Shown here: positions 32,012 through 41,134 of the stretch, piece after piece
Position numbering within the stretch: the first letter of the stretch is position 1
Layout of the letters: the number at the start of each line of letters is the position of its first letter
NCBI RefSeq assembly: GCF_014641075.1
Contig: NZ_BMHP01000014.1
Coordinates: 1 to 64,000, forward strand
DNA length: 64,000 nucleotides
Reading direction: 5' to 3'
Origin: Paenibacillus nasutitermitis
GTDB lineage: Bacteria; Bacillota; Bacilli; Paenibacillales; Paenibacillaceae
The notes under the pieces: model-generated
Database searches by the model: none
Seen by the model: the letters and a program-made list of their open reading frames with translations, nothing else
Told to the model about the DNA's origin: nothing
Position numbers and translations under genes: made by a program

Positions 32012-33969
32012 TCGAATAACCCCTCTTCCTTATCGATATCTTGCAAGACCTGTTTGAGCCGTGCCGCCACTTCGGCAACGGTGCCTTCCTGCTGCGCCGC
32101 GGCATTGGTGAGATGACCGCCGCCGCCCATCCGCTCCATGACCACCTGAACATTCATATGCCCAAGCGACCTGGCGCTGATGCCGATCAGACCGTCCTGC
32201 CGCTGACCGATGACGAACGATGCCAGCACATCCGTCATGTTAAGCAGCGTATCCGCCGATTGGGCGATCAGCAGCTGGGAATACTGCCGGTCCTGCTCCG
32301 TGATGGCAATGGCAATATGCTCGTGCACAATCTCCGCATGTTTGATGATTTCGGCTTTCTTGATGTATTCGGCCAGATCCTCCTTCAGCATGCGCTGAAC
32401 CAGCATCGAGTCGGCCCCATTTCGCCTCAGGAACGAAGCCGCCTCGAACGTCCTGGATCCCGTCCGGAGCGAGAAGCTTTTGGTATCCACCGTAATGCCT
32501 GCAAGCAGCGCGGTGGATTCGCGAACGTCCAGCATGACCCGGTCATGAATGTATTGCAGCAGCTCTGTTACCAGCTCGCAGGTGGAGGATGCGTACGGCT
32601 CCATATACACCAGAATCGCATTGTTGATAAATTCCTCGCCTCTGCGGTGATGATCGACAACGACGATCTTGTCCGTCAAGGTGAGCAGCTTGGGCTCCTT
32701 GACCATAGAGGACTTATGCGTGTCGACCACAACGGCAAGGGTGCCCCTATCCATCAGCCCCATGGCCTGCTCCGGCGTAATAAACCGTTTATAAATCCGT
32801 TCTTCTTCCTTGAGCATTTCCATCATCTTCTGAACCGCCGGATTAACGCCCTCCAGCACAATAAACGCTTCTTTGTTGAACATTTGAGCTGCTTTCAATA
32901 CGCCGACAGCCGCGCCAATCGAGTCCATATCCGGCATCTTGTGACCCATGATGACGACATTTTCACTTTCCTTGATCAAATCCCGCAGCGCATGGGCCAC
33001 GACCCGCGCACGAACGCGCGTCCGCTTCTCGACCGCATTGGACTTGCCGCCATAAAAGGATTGCCGCTGCCCCACCTTAACGGCAGCCTGGTCGCCGCCG
33101 CGACCAAGAGCAAAGTCCAGACTCGTCTGGGCCCACTGGCCAAGCTCCACAATACTTTCCGCACCTGCGGCGAACCCGATGCTCAGCGTCATCGGAATCT
33201 TGATTTCCGCTGACATCTCACGTACCTCGTCAAGCAGAACAAAACGCGAAAGCTCCAGCTGCTTCAAGGTCTTCTGATCGGTAATAATCAGATACCGGTC
33301 GGAGGTCAGCCGTTTCAAATACAGATGAAACTTGCTTGCCCACTCCGTAATCTCGGCTGTTGCCTTGGAGAGAAGCAGGCTGCGTTGCTGATCATCCATG
33401 CCCTGGGTAACCTCTTCCAGGTTATCCATCATGACAATCCCGAGTGCAAGCTTCTCTTCCTCATAACGTTTGGCCAGCTGCCAGCGCTGGGTGATATCGC
33501 GGATATAAAGCAAACGCTCGTCGAAGCGGAACATCAGCTCATAAACGGAGCCCCCGATCGCTGCATCAAGCGTGCCTTCCCGCTCTTTGGCCTGCGAGAG
33601 GGCGGGAAAGAATTCATCCATCGATTCGCCAATGACCGATTCCTTCTCCAGCATCCGGCTGACGAAGCTGTTATGCCATTCCACTTTATTGTCTTCGGTG
33701 TATAAAATAATCCCAAACGGCAGCTCGCTGGTGATCTCTCTGCCCGCCTTCTTGACCCTGTACGACATCGTGCCCAAATATTTTTTCAGATCCCGGCGGA
33801 AAGCCCGTTCGGCCAGCAAGGAATAGACGCCGACCCCAGCCGCAAAAACAAGACCAAGCAGGCCCCATATCCAGTCGTACCAAGCAAGCGCAATCGTGAG
33901 CACAATAATCAGCACAAATGCCCATAGCTGGTGCATTCCGTGCCATCTTTTAATTAGAAACTTCGGCAT
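32008..33969 (-). CDS. gdpP: Cyclic-di-AMP phosphodiesterase GdpP (YybT)
   Basis: GdpP degrades the signal c-di-AMP and so affects potassium, osmotic and wall homeostasis. Layout: two N-terminal membrane helices (about 12-55), a PAS-like domain (about 80-145), a degenerate GGDEF domain (about 175-305), DHH (VIMGHKMPDMDSIGAAVG and VVDHHRR) and DHHA1 (GGGGHLTNAAAQ). The ATG at 33967-33969 (MPKFLIKRW) matches the family start and follows AGGGGCG; an upstream in-frame TTG would overlap yybS. Confidence 0.95.
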   Translation of the reverse strand: MPKFLIKRWHGMHQLWAFVLIIVLTIALAWYDWIWGLLGLVFAAGVGVYSLLAERAFRRDLKKYLGTMSYRVKKAGREITSELPFGIILYTEDNKVEWHNSFVSRMLEKESVIGESMDEFFPALSQAKEREGTLDAAIGGSVYELMFRFDERLLYIRDITQRWQLAKRYEEEKLALGIVMMDNLEEVTQGMDDQQRSLLLSKATAEITEWASKFHLYLKRLTSDRYLIITDQKTLKQLELSRFVLLDEVREMSAEIKIPMTLSIGFAAGAESIVELGQWAQTSLDFALGRGGDQAAVKVGQRQSFYGGKSNAVEKRTRVRARVVAHALRDLIKESENVVIMGHKMPDMDSIGAAVGVLKAAQMFNKEAFIVLEGVNPAVQKMMEMLKEEERIYKRFITPEQAMGLMDRGTLAVVVDTHKSSMVKEPKLLTLTDKIVVVDHHRRGEEFINNAILVYMEPYASSTCELVTELLQYIHDRVMLDVRESTALLAGITVDTKSFSLRTGSRTFEAASFLRRNGADSMLVQRMLKEDLAEYIKKAEIIKHAEIVHEHIAIAITEQDRQYSQLLIAQSADTLLNMTDVLASFVIGQRQDGLIGISARSLGHMNVQVVMERMGGGGHLTNAAAQQEGTVAEVAARLKQVLQDIDKEEGLFE

Positions 33970-33989
33970 TTCATCATTCGCCCCTGTTG

Positions 33990-34892
33990 TCAAGGTTTCT
34001 TAAACGCTTTGCGGATCGGAAAACCGGCATCGATCACACCAATCAGACTAAGCGGCGGGAAAATAACAACTAGCGCCGACAGCAGCAGCGGCACCGCCTT
34101 GTTCCATTTGCGCTGATGGGCAACAAAGAAGAAGAAGCCAATCGCTTGAACGGAAAAGGCCAGACGCATAAGCGGAACCAAGTTAAGCAGTGTTACCGTC
34201 AGGAAGGAATCTCCTTTGTCCGGTGTAGCCATATCGAGAATGAGAACGATAAGGTAATAGAAAACAAAAATCCGCGGCAGCATCCAATCCTTGGCCGGCT
34301 GCAGCTTTGCGACCGACATCCCCATAGAGCGCAGCACCGGTCCTGCGATAGCATGTGCAATAACCGCCAGCAGGAAAGAAACCGTAATAAAGGCCATCGG
34401 AATGGAATGGATCAGCATTTGAATGTACGACTCGGTAAGCTCCGCATTCCAGCCTGCCGGAAGCAGACCCTTCGAGCTCAATTCACCTACCGTGTCCATG
34501 ATCAATTGCCGGATTTCCCGCAGCAGCGAGAAGTCAAGCAGCAGATCAAACAGGATCAGCTCTAATAAGAACAACCCCAGCAGCGTCAGCAATGTCGACG
34601 TCAGCACCTTGCGGGCAGTCGCCCGTTTCAGATACATATGTCCCATGACGATAGCCGGCACAAGAAAGAACAAGCCTACAATCAGCGCCGCTGGCCCAAT
34701 AATCGCAACGGCCAATGCATATACAACCAGCATATGCAGCACAAATGCGCGCCTAGACAATGTTGCATACAAAATAACTGTCGGTACCATCATTACAGCA
34801 ATAATCAGCGCATTGAACAGCGGAACTGCGATCGCTAGTAATAAGAGAAGCGCCGCTGCACTCCATAAAATCGATTTTATGCCGGTTCTCAA
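33990..34892 (-). CDS. DUF2232 (YybS-like) membrane protein
   Basis: This 300-residue polytopic membrane protein has about eight hydrophobic segments; DUF2232/YybS members always sit directly upstream of gdpP, as here (gap 20 bases). The N-terminal region resembles the S-component fold of ECF transporters, which is only suggestive. The start is TTG at 34890-34892 after GAGGTG at seven-base spacing. Function unknown. Confidence 0.88.
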   Translation of the reverse strand: MRTGIKSILWSAAALLLLLAIAVPLFNALIIAVMMVPTVILYATLSRRAFVLHMLVVYALAVAIIGPAALIVGLFFLVPAIVMGHMYLKRATARKVLTSTLLTLLGLFLLELILFDLLLDFSLLREIRQLIMDTVGELSSKGLLPAGWNAELTESYIQMLIHSIPMAFITVSFLLAVIAHAIAGPVLRSMGMSVAKLQPAKDWMLPRIFVFYYLIVLILDMATPDKGDSFLTVTLLNLVPLMRLAFSVQAIGFFFFVAHQRKWNKAVPLLLSALVVIFPPLSLIGVIDAGFPIRKAFKKP

Positions 34893-34946
34893 AACCGTTC
34901 ACCTCATGCTCTATGTTACTTGCATACTGCCTGAACTTTACTCCCC

Positions 34947-34975
34947 ATTATAGCACATAACCCCAGACAACACAG
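34947..34975 (-). promoter_or_regulatory. Probable yybS-gdpP-rplI-dnaB promoter
   Basis: TATAAT at 34947-34952 (minus strand) is preceded by TGC, giving an extended -10; a weak -35 (CTGTGT) lies 17 bases upstream. The -35 area is inside the adjacent terminator hairpin. Confidence 0.4.
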
Positions 34976-34993
34976 AGTACTGTTGACTGGGGT
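34960..34993 (-). terminator. Terminator after the amidohydrolase gene
   Basis: ACCCCAGTCAACA pairs with TGTTGTCTGGGGT around a short loop about 55 bases after the amidohydrolase stop. It lacks a long T-run and overlaps the downstream promoter. Confidence 0.5.
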
Positions 34994-35047
34994 CTTGCCT
35001 TTTCTTCATTCAGAGCCGCTTCTGGATGGCTGTTATGCCTATTTTCC

Positions 35048-37075
35048 TTACGATTCAACCGTCCAGGTATCCCCGTCATTCTCTGCCTTCAGACCCAACG
35101 ATTCAAGGAAGGACAACGGCACAAATGCCCGCGTACCGATGGAAAGGAGCTCTGCTTGGGCTTTGTCTGATTTTGCGACGTAACCGCGGCTTAGCATCAG
35201 CTCTCCCTTGGCCGGCGCTTTCGCCGGATCCGCTCCGGCCGCCTTTTCATCGCTGCCTTTGACAACGTTGAACGTATGCAGTACCTTGTCCCACGTGATG
35301 CCGTATTGATGTTCGCCCAAGGCCGCCAAATCCAGATAGGTTGCATCATTAAATCGGACAAGCGGATAGCTTTGGTCCCCCCACTGAAGGGCGCCTGCCG
35401 TTTCCGTGACCCGTTCGAAGTGGCTGCGAATCGGCTCACCGAGATAGATTTGCTTATTCAGCTTGCCGTTATCCAGAGCAACTTGCCCGGCAACCAGCAC
35501 GTAATTAATGCCCGCGGACATGAGATCGGGATGCTCCACCGTAGACTTGTCATTAATTGTATTGTAATCAAAAACCACGATATCCGCATCCATGCCTTTG
35601 GCGATCCGGCCTTTCTTGAGCAGCGCCGGTGCCTGCTTCTCCAGACGCTGGGCCGGTAGAAGGCTCAGTTTGGCAATACCGTCCATCAGGGACATCACAT
35701 TCTGCTCGCGCACATACATACCGATGGTCCGGGCAAAAGCCCCTGATGCACGCGGATGATTGTTGAATCCGGGCTCCAGAATGGCATCGCTGCCAATCAT
35801 CACATATGGCGCCTTGAACGCATCGACTATCGCCTCAGGAGGAATGGCGTATGCAACGGCCAGCTTGCCCTGCTTCTGGTACATACTGAAGGATTCTTTC
35901 GTCAGACGCTCCGTTGTACCGGCAATCTGCAGATCATTGTACGTGATCCGGAACCGTTCCTGCCAGCCCTGATCAAAACGGGCGGAGTTCAAATAGGTGC
36001 CCCAATAATTATAAGGATAGGTGCAGGCCGTAATATCGTAGCCCTGTTCCCTGGCTTTATCGATAATGGCCAGCGCTTGCGGCATCGTAAAAGTGCCGCC
36101 GGTGCTGTTGATATGATCGATATGTACGGCTGCGCCTGTTTTAATGGCATAATCAACAAGCTCCTGTGTACCCTCAAGCTCTGTCCCCGGCTCCTCCATA
36201 TCGGAGTACCGGCCATGGAAATAGACCGGCACATTATATTCCTTGGCCAGTTCCATCAGCGGAATCACTTCCTCCGCCGAAATACCAGGCACATATTCCA
36301 GGCTGAAGGAAATGCCCAGCGCCCCGTCATTAAGCGCCTTCTCCGCCTGCTTGCGGATTTCCTGCACCTGGTCCGGCTGCGCTGCCACGTAACGACTCAG
36401 CTTGAACTGATTGCGCGCCTGTGTATAAAAGAAAGAAGCGCCGAAATGAACCGGCGTATGGTTCCGTTCATAATAGCTGTACCACTGCTTCGGCGTTAAT
36501 GTTCCCCCATGCATGGCAATATTCGCCGTTACGCCATCCCCGATCTTCTGCCAAACCCCCAGCGGATTAGGGTCATAGGAAAGATTATCGATGAATCCGG
36601 GAGAAACGACCAGCCCCTTGGCATCGATAACCTGCTTCCCTTGGAGCGGCTTCGAGGTGACAACTCCGATTTTGCCGTCCTTGATCCCTACATTCAACCC
36701 TTCCTGATCCAGTTTGGTTTCAGGGTTGATCACACGGCCCCCGGAGATGACCGTATCATATTGGGTGCTCAAATCAGCCTCCGTCACGCCCAGCTCAAGA
36801 GCTTGCGCGGGGGTTTGCTCCTCCCCGGGCTTGCCTTCCCCCTTATTATTATCCTTATCCGTACCGCCTTTATTCCCATCCCCATTCCCGTTCTGTCCGC
36901 CGCCCTGGCTCGTCCCATCTGCCACATTGCCCGGTTTGCCTGGCGCATCCCCTTCAGACTGGACATAGGAATAAACCAAATAGCCTGCCAGGCCGATAAT
37001 CAGAATCGCCGCGATGATCATAAATGCGCGGATTGGCCCCTTACTGCTCCGCCTTTGTCGATAACTCCTGCTCAT
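35048..37075 (-). CDS. Membrane-anchored D-aminoacylase-like amidohydrolase with altered metal site
   Basis: This 675-residue protein has an N-terminal membrane anchor (about 17-37), a Gly/Asn/Lys-rich linker to about 90, an amidohydrolase domain (about 105-590) and a C-terminal copper-amine-oxidase-N-like stalk domain. Relatives hydrolyse N-acyl-D-amino acids. YFHGRYSD, AAVHIDHINSTGG and IGSDAILEPGFNNHPRASG are conserved positions, but the usual PGFID-x-H-x-H motif reads PGFIDNLSYDPN, so both first-strand histidines are missing, and the family Cys motif is also replaced. It may be a divergent enzyme or a binding protein. It is probably extracellular. Confidence 0.75.
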   Translation of the reverse strand: MSRSYRQRRSSKGPIRAFMIIAAILIIGLAGYLVYSYVQSEGDAPGKPGNVADGTSQGGGQNGNGDGNKGGTDKDNNKGEGKPGEEQTPAQALELGVTEADLSTQYDTVISGGRVINPETKLDQEGLNVGIKDGKIGVVTSKPLQGKQVIDAKGLVVSPGFIDNLSYDPNPLGVWQKIGDGVTANIAMHGGTLTPKQWYSYYERNHTPVHFGASFFYTQARNQFKLSRYVAAQPDQVQEIRKQAEKALNDGALGISFSLEYVPGISAEEVIPLMELAKEYNVPVYFHGRYSDMEEPGTELEGTQELVDYAIKTGAAVHIDHINSTGGTFTMPQALAIIDKAREQGYDITACTYPYNYWGTYLNSARFDQGWQERFRITYNDLQIAGTTERLTKESFSMYQKQGKLAVAYAIPPEAIVDAFKAPYVMIGSDAILEPGFNNHPRASGAFARTIGMYVREQNVMSLMDGIAKLSLLPAQRLEKQAPALLKKGRIAKGMDADIVVFDYNTINDKSTVEHPDLMSAGINYVLVAGQVALDNGKLNKQIYLGEPIRSHFERVTETAGALQWGDQSYPLVRFNDATYLDLAALGEHQYGITWDKVLHTFNVVKGSDEKAAGADPAKAPAKGELMLSRGYVAKSDKAQAELLSIGTRAFVPLSFLESLGLKAENDGDTWTVES

Positions 37076-37105
37076 TCCATTATCCTCCTGCTATATTTGC
37101 ATCGT

Positions 37106-37137
37106 AAAAGCGCCGTCCCCCCAAGAGGACGGCGCTC
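37106..37137 (-). terminator. Terminator after the CBS-domain gene
   Basis: GAGCGCCGTCC and GGACGGCGCT form a strong stem with a CTTGGGG-type loop, followed by TTTT on the minus strand. Confidence 0.75.
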
Positions 37138-37201
37138 GTTTACCAACTGTTTCCTCTATCCTACTATGGTTCCCGCCCCAACGCAATCGAAGGTCCTGCT
37201 G

Positions 37202-37642
37202 TCAGCCGGCCGCCATTTCCTCTTCATCCACCGATTTGCCGCTAACAATCACTTTCTCGCAATAATCAATAATGTCGCTGCGTCTTACGATGCCGATAAA
37301 CCGGTTCATATCGTCGATGACCGGCACAAAGTTCTGTACCTTGGCCAAAGAGACCAAATCCTCCATGTTCGCATCGATGCTTACCGCTTTATTGGCCAGC
37401 CTCATTTCTACGTCGGCAAGCTTCACTTTATGTGTTTGGTCAAATGACACATTGGGATTGTTTTTCATAAACCATAACAGATCGCCTTCAGTAAGTGTGC
37501 CTGCATATCCGCCGTTGTGATCGAGAATAGGGACCGCTGTATACCGGTGATGCTCCATTCGCTCAAGCGTTTGGCGCAGTGTGGCTTCCAGCGTCATACA
37601 TACAACCTCTTGCTTTGGCAGTAAGAAAAATGCGATATTCAT
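37202..37642 (-). CDS. CBS-domain pair protein
   Basis: This protein of about 146 residues is made of two CBS motifs (about 1-65 and 78-130 from the chosen start), for example YTAVPILDHNGGYAGTLTEGDLL and FVPVIDDMNRFIGIVRRSDII. Such stand-alone pairs usually bind adenine nucleotides and act as sensors. The ATG at 37640-37642 (MNIAFFLLPKQEVVCM) is preferred because it places the first CBS correctly; an in-frame start 84 bases upstream abuts the LCP gene. It is downstream of the LCP gene on the same strand. Target unknown. Confidence 0.8.
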   Translation of the reverse strand: MNIAFFLLPKQEVVCMTLEATLRQTLERMEHHRYTAVPILDHNGGYAGTLTEGDLLWFMKNNPNVSFDQTHKVKLADVEMRLANKAVSIDANMEDLVSLAKVQNFVPVIDDMNRFIGIVRRSDIIDYCEKVIVSGKSVDEEEMAAG

Positions 37643-37725
37643 TCGATCATTCGCCCACTTTCGTTCTTGTAAGTCTAAGACTACGGATCGATCGATCCTG
37701 GGCACTTGTAAGCCAACTTCCCTCA

Positions 37726-38835
37726 TTATCTCTCATCTGCCGATGGTGACGCGGATGATTCCTTTGACGTCGATGAAGCTGATAACGACTCCACCGGCTT
37801 GGTTGTCTTATTCTGATATTCTTCAGGAAGAGGCAGCTGTTCCTTGTTCGTTGCCGGATTCAGCCAAGCTTGGATCAATCCAATACTGCTTGTGAGATCA
37901 TCTTCATCTGCAAAAAAATACCATGTTCCGTGCTCAGCCAACCGGTGTCCTTCCCCTTTAAGCGTGTGGCTGTAAATCGTGCGATTGCCGGACTGAAGCA
38001 TGTTTTTAGCTAAATCGATCATATGCTCCGGCGTCAGGTCTGTGCTGAAGTTCTGTCCCATAATATCAATGAGTTCAGGTATTTCACTCCACTGCCCTAC
38101 TTGTGCGGCCTTGTTCATAATAGCATTCAAAAAAACCTGATGGCGCCCGGCCCGGCTCGTATCGCCGCCGGCATCTTCCCGGTATCTCACATAGTTCAGC
38201 GCATCCTTGCCGTTGTACGAATCCTGGCCGGCTTTAACAATAAACTTCTCATGGTCGGCTTCCTTATTTACAAGGTCTTCTGCAATCGGCAGCGAGATAC
38301 CACCCATCGCATCTATGACGTCGCGGAAGCCTGTAAAGTTTATTGTAGCATAATGATCCACCTTGGCGTCAAACAACTTCTCCACGGTTTCCACGGACAT
38401 CTTGGCTCCGCCAAATGCGAAAGCATGCGTGATTTTATCCTTGTACTCATTGCCGGATTTGGTTTCCTTGCCCACGATTTCCGTGTACGTGTCACGTGGA
38501 ATCGAGATCATCAGAATAGCCCCGTCCGCCGGCCGGATCACGGTATAAATCATGGTATCCGAACGTCCGATTTCTTGATCGCGCTGGTCAACCCCCAGCA
38601 AGAGGAGGGAGAATGGATCTTCTTGCTTATAGACAACCGGCTCCGGTACGGGCCGCCCTTCCAACGGTTTGTAGGAAATTTCCAGTTTTTTCTCCACTTT
38701 ATCGGAAAGAAAAACGTCAAACCCCCACAATGCCAGGGCCGTCCGGTTATAATAGCCGGCAATCCCGGCAACCACGACAAAAGCAAGAATGGCGATGAGC
38801 CACTTTTTTTTACGGGATTTAATTGGTTGTGTCAT
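37726..38835 (-). CDS. LytR-CpsA-Psr (LCP) family protein
   Basis: LCP proteins transfer wall teichoic acids or other glycopolymers from lipid carriers to peptidoglycan. This 369-residue protein has a short basic cytoplasmic tail, one membrane helix (about 12-30) and the LCP catalytic domain (about 70-230) with DTMIYTVIRPADGAILMISI, PRDTYTEI, KITHAFAFGGAKMSVETVE, DAMGGISLPI and YVRYREDAGGDTSRAGRHQ, including the expected Asp and Arg residues. The C-terminal tail is Ser/Thr-rich. AGGAG lies about 11 bases before the ATG. Confidence 0.93.
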   Translation of the reverse strand: MTQPIKSRKKKWLIAILAFVVVAGIAGYYNRTALALWGFDVFLSDKVEKKLEISYKPLEGRPVPEPVVYKQEDPFSLLLLGVDQRDQEIGRSDTMIYTVIRPADGAILMISIPRDTYTEIVGKETKSGNEYKDKITHAFAFGGAKMSVETVEKLFDAKVDHYATINFTGFRDVIDAMGGISLPIAEDLVNKEADHEKFIVKAGQDSYNGKDALNYVRYREDAGGDTSRAGRHQVFLNAIMNKAAQVGQWSEIPELIDIMGQNFSTDLTPEHMIDLAKNMLQSGNRTIYSHTLKGEGHRLAEHGTWYFFADEDDLTSSIGLIQAWLNPATNKEQLPLPEEYQNKTTKPVESLSASSTSKESSASPSADER

Positions 38836-39168
38836 GTGCTTTAAGCACTCCTATTCTTTAATCTAATGAGGCCGACCGCCTGCAGGAATACTTACACCCT
38901 GGTCCGCGAGAAGAAACGGCTAGTGTTGCCCAATGCGAAAAGCTCTGGTGCTTCCTCATGAACAATAAGCAAAGGGCTGAGAAAAGTGGATTCTTATATT
39001 TTAAAGATAAACGGTTTCTTCAATATTTTAAACGATTATTTTCGACTGAAAGTTACAATTCATTTACGATTTATGAATATCTGCCTTTTTTTTCCGGGTG
39101 CTTGGCATAGTTTTGGTAGTACTAGAATACATATACACTGAGATTTTAATCGGGAAGGATGATTCATC
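38836..39168. other. Intergenic region between divergent LCP and DUF4870 genes
   Basis: 333 bases with no supportable gene. It should hold both divergent promoters. A TTGGCA/TAGAAT pair near 39105-39132 with only 15-base spacing may serve the DUF4870 gene; nothing else is recognised. Confidence 0.4.
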
Positions 39169-39507
39169 ATGTCACCGGACTCCTCTTCAACCGGGCTTGA
39201 TCCAAAAATTGCCGGCCTGCTTTGTTATCTCGGCTGGTTCGTTACCGGTATATTATTTCTCATTCTCGAGAAAAAAAGCCGCTTTGTTAAATTTCATGCG
39301 ATGCAATCGATTTTTATTTCTGTTGTTCTTATCGTAATCAATATTGTTCTCGGTTTTATTCCTGTACTGGGATGGCTGATCGGCCTGCTGCTTACGCCGG
39401 CAAGCCTTATATTGTGGATCGTCCTGATGCTGCTGGCTCTGCAGGGACGCTGGTTTAAACTTCCTGTTATCGGGGATTATGCAGAGGACCAGGCCGCGCG
39501 GTTTTAA
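39169..39507 (+). CDS. DUF4870 small membrane protein
   Basis: This 112-residue protein has three membrane helices and the DUF4870 pattern: GLDPKIAGLLCYLGWFVTGI, then LEKKSRFVKFHAMQSIF, then a glycine-rich helical hairpin (FIPVLGWLIGLLLTPASLILWI). AAGGA lies nine bases before the ATG. Members are widespread but uncharacterised. It is a single-gene unit on the plus strand between minus-strand operons. Confidence 0.88.
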   Translation: MSPDSSSTGLDPKIAGLLCYLGWFVTGILFLILEKKSRFVKFHAMQSIFISVVLIVINIVLGFIPVLGWLIGLLLTPASLILWIVLMLLALQGRWFKLPVIGDYAEDQAARF

Positions 39508-39651
39508 GTAGCGCCACAGACGTTCATTGGGCTCTTGAAGACCGCAGTGCTATTTCCTGGGGTCGAAATGAGATCAACCTTTGCCTGGCCCTCCGTGCCC
39601 CCTTGCACCGCCTCACCTGACACTTGGCAACGAAGAGGAGCTATATAAACA

Positions 39652-39686
39652 AACAAAGACAGCCGCCATGAGCGACTGTCTTTGTT
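39652..39686 (-). terminator. Terminator of the rpsF-ssb-rpsR operon
   Basis: ACAAAGACAGTCGC pairs with GCGGCTGTCTTTGT on the minus strand, followed by TTGTTT, 30 bases after the rpsR stop. Confidence 0.85.
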
Positions 39687-39715
39687 CAACCTATACGTTA
39701 GAGCCGGTTTCCAAT

Positions 39716-39997
39716 CTATTCCGTTGTGTAAGGCAGCAAAGCTACTTGACGCGAACGTTTGATGGAAATTGTCAGCAGACGCTGGTACTTCGCACTTGTT
39801 CCCGTTACACGACGAGGCAGGATTTTACCGCGCTCGCTGATAAATTTACGAAGCAGATCCGTATCTTTATAGTCAATGTGTGTAATTTTGTTAGCAGTGA
39901 AGTAACATACTTTACGGCGTTTGTTACGGCCTTTGCGGCCGCCGAATTTGCGTTCTGGACGCTCATCGCCACCACTATCTCTTTGTTTGAAACTCAT
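39716..39997 (-). CDS. rpsR: 30S ribosomal protein S18
   Basis: S18 of 93 residues with a Paenibacillus-type basic N-terminal extension (DERPERKFGGRKGRNKRR), VCYFT, DYKDTDLLRKFISERGKILPRR and TGTSAKYQR. It binds S6 on the platform of the small subunit. The ATG at 39995-39997 is chosen because AAAGGA is nine bases upstream; another ATG six bases earlier is too close to that site. Third gene of the rpsF operon. Confidence 0.97.
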   Translation of the reverse strand: MSFKQRDSGGDERPERKFGGRKGRNKRRKVCYFTANKITHIDYKDTDLLRKFISERGKILPRRVTGTSAKYQRLLTISIKRSRQVALLPYTTE

Positions 39998-40015
39998 TGT
40001 CATCCGTCCTTTCGT

Positions 40016-40564
40016 TTAAAATGGCAAATCATCTTCCGATATATCGATCGGGCGTCCGTCATCTGAGAACGGATCGCGATTGTCGTTCCTCGGTGTTCCT
40101 CCGGAACGGCCTCCACCGCCTTGCGAACCGCCTCCGCCGTAGCCGCCGCCTTGATTGCCGCTACCTTGCGAGCTTCCTCCACCTTGGCTGCCGTAATTGC
40201 CGCCTCCACCGCCATCTTCGCGTGCATTTCCGCCATCCCGGTTAGGAGATTCCAGAAAACGAACGTTATCGGCAATAACTTCCGTCATATAGACGCGTTT
40301 GCCTTCGTTGTTCTCGTAGTTCCTGACTTGAATGCGGCCTTCGACCGCCGTTAAACGGCCTTTACGCAAATAATTGGCACAAGTTTCGGCCAGCTGACGC
40401 CACGTAACGATCGGGATAAAATCCGCTTCCCTCTCGCCTTGTCCACCGCTGGTAAAAGGACGATCCACTGCAAGCGTGAATTGCGTTACCGCAACTCCTG
40501 CTGGTGTATAACGCATTTCGGGGTCCTTTGTTAATCTGCCTATGAGAACAACTCGGTTCAACAT
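40016..40564 (-). CDS. ssb: Single-stranded DNA-binding protein SSB
   Basis: 182 residues: an OB fold (1 to about 110; MLNRVVLIGRLTKDPEMRYTPAG and FIPIVTWRQLAETCANYLRKG), a long Gly/Ser/Gln-rich linker (about 118-165) and the conserved acidic tip DISEDDLPF that recruits partner proteins. It coats single-stranded DNA in replication, repair and competence. It lies between rpsF and rpsR, the usual Bacillales arrangement. Confidence 0.97.
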   Translation of the reverse strand: MLNRVVLIGRLTKDPEMRYTPAGVAVTQFTLAVDRPFTSGGQGEREADFIPIVTWRQLAETCANYLRKGRLTAVEGRIQVRNYENNEGKRVYMTEVIADNVRFLESPNRDGGNAREDGGGGGNYGSQGGGSSQGSGNQGGGYGGGGSQGGGGRSGGTPRNDNRDPFSDDGRPIDISEDDLPF

Positions 40565-40613
40565 CGTTTATCGCCTCCAATCGAAACAATCCTTACGCTG
40601 ACGTATCGCTTAA

Positions 40614-40898
40614 TTAGGCGACGTCTTTGACGATCAAATAACGGATAACTTCATCCGTAATCTTCATGACGCGGTCGATTTCAGCAATAACTTCAGAAGT
40701 TGCGTTGAAATGTACCAGTACATAGATACCGTCACGAATCTTATTGATCTCATACGCAAGTCGGCGTTTGCCCATCACGTCATGCTTTGTGACTTCTCCG
40801 CCGTTTCCGATGATGCCTTGGAACTTATCAGTGACTGCTTGAACAGCCTCTTGTTCCAATTCCGGACGAATGATATACATCACTTCATATTTGCGCAT
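40614..40898 (-). CDS. rpsF: 30S ribosomal protein S6
   Basis: S6 of 94 residues beginning MRKYEVMYIIRPELE, with the ferredoxin-like fold pattern and RRLAYEINKIRDGIYVLVHF. The ATG at 40896-40898 has GAGGAGGTGAAACA directly upstream and fits the family; longer upstream starts lie in the leader. First gene of the rpsF-ssb-rpsR operon. Confidence 0.97.
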   Translation of the reverse strand: MRKYEVMYIIRPELEQEAVQAVTDKFQGIIGNGGEVTKHDVMGKRRLAYEINKIRDGIYVLVHFNATSEVIAEIDRVMKITDEVIRYLIVKDVA

Positions 40899-40968
40899 TT
40901 GTTTCACCTCCTCTTGGACTAGCGGCCCCCTCAACGGGAGCAAGGAGCGAGTATTAACTCGCATACCG
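40899..40968 (-). promoter_or_regulatory. Possible S6:S18-responsive leader of rpsF
   Basis: The roughly 65-base 5' leader can fold a stem with CTCCCGTTGAGGGGG, exposing a CCG element near the ribosome binding site, as in the described S6:S18 leader motif in bacteria. The match was judged by eye only. Confidence 0.35.
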
Positions 40969-40972
40969 GAGT

Positions 40973-41002
40973 ATTATATCAAATTCAATAGGCTTCTGGC
41001 AA
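40973..41002 (-). promoter_or_regulatory. rpsF operon promoter
   Basis: TTGCCA (40997-41002) and TATAAT (40973-40978) on the minus strand are 18 bases apart, about 75 bases before the rpsF start. Confidence 0.65.
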
Positions 41003-41134
41003 GCAAGCATTTGGACATTGCATTCTCCCGTATTCTTCCGTTCATGTTCTGCATGCAACATTCACACACTAATGATGTTCCGGGCACTTCACAAGAGAAC
41101 GTCCGGCAAATCATGCAAGGGTGGTGCGAATGAA

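Noticed and set aside
38488..38503. parS-like CGTGTCACGTGGAATC inside the LCP gene
   Set aside because: Only about 12 of 16 bases match the consensus and the arms are not symmetric.
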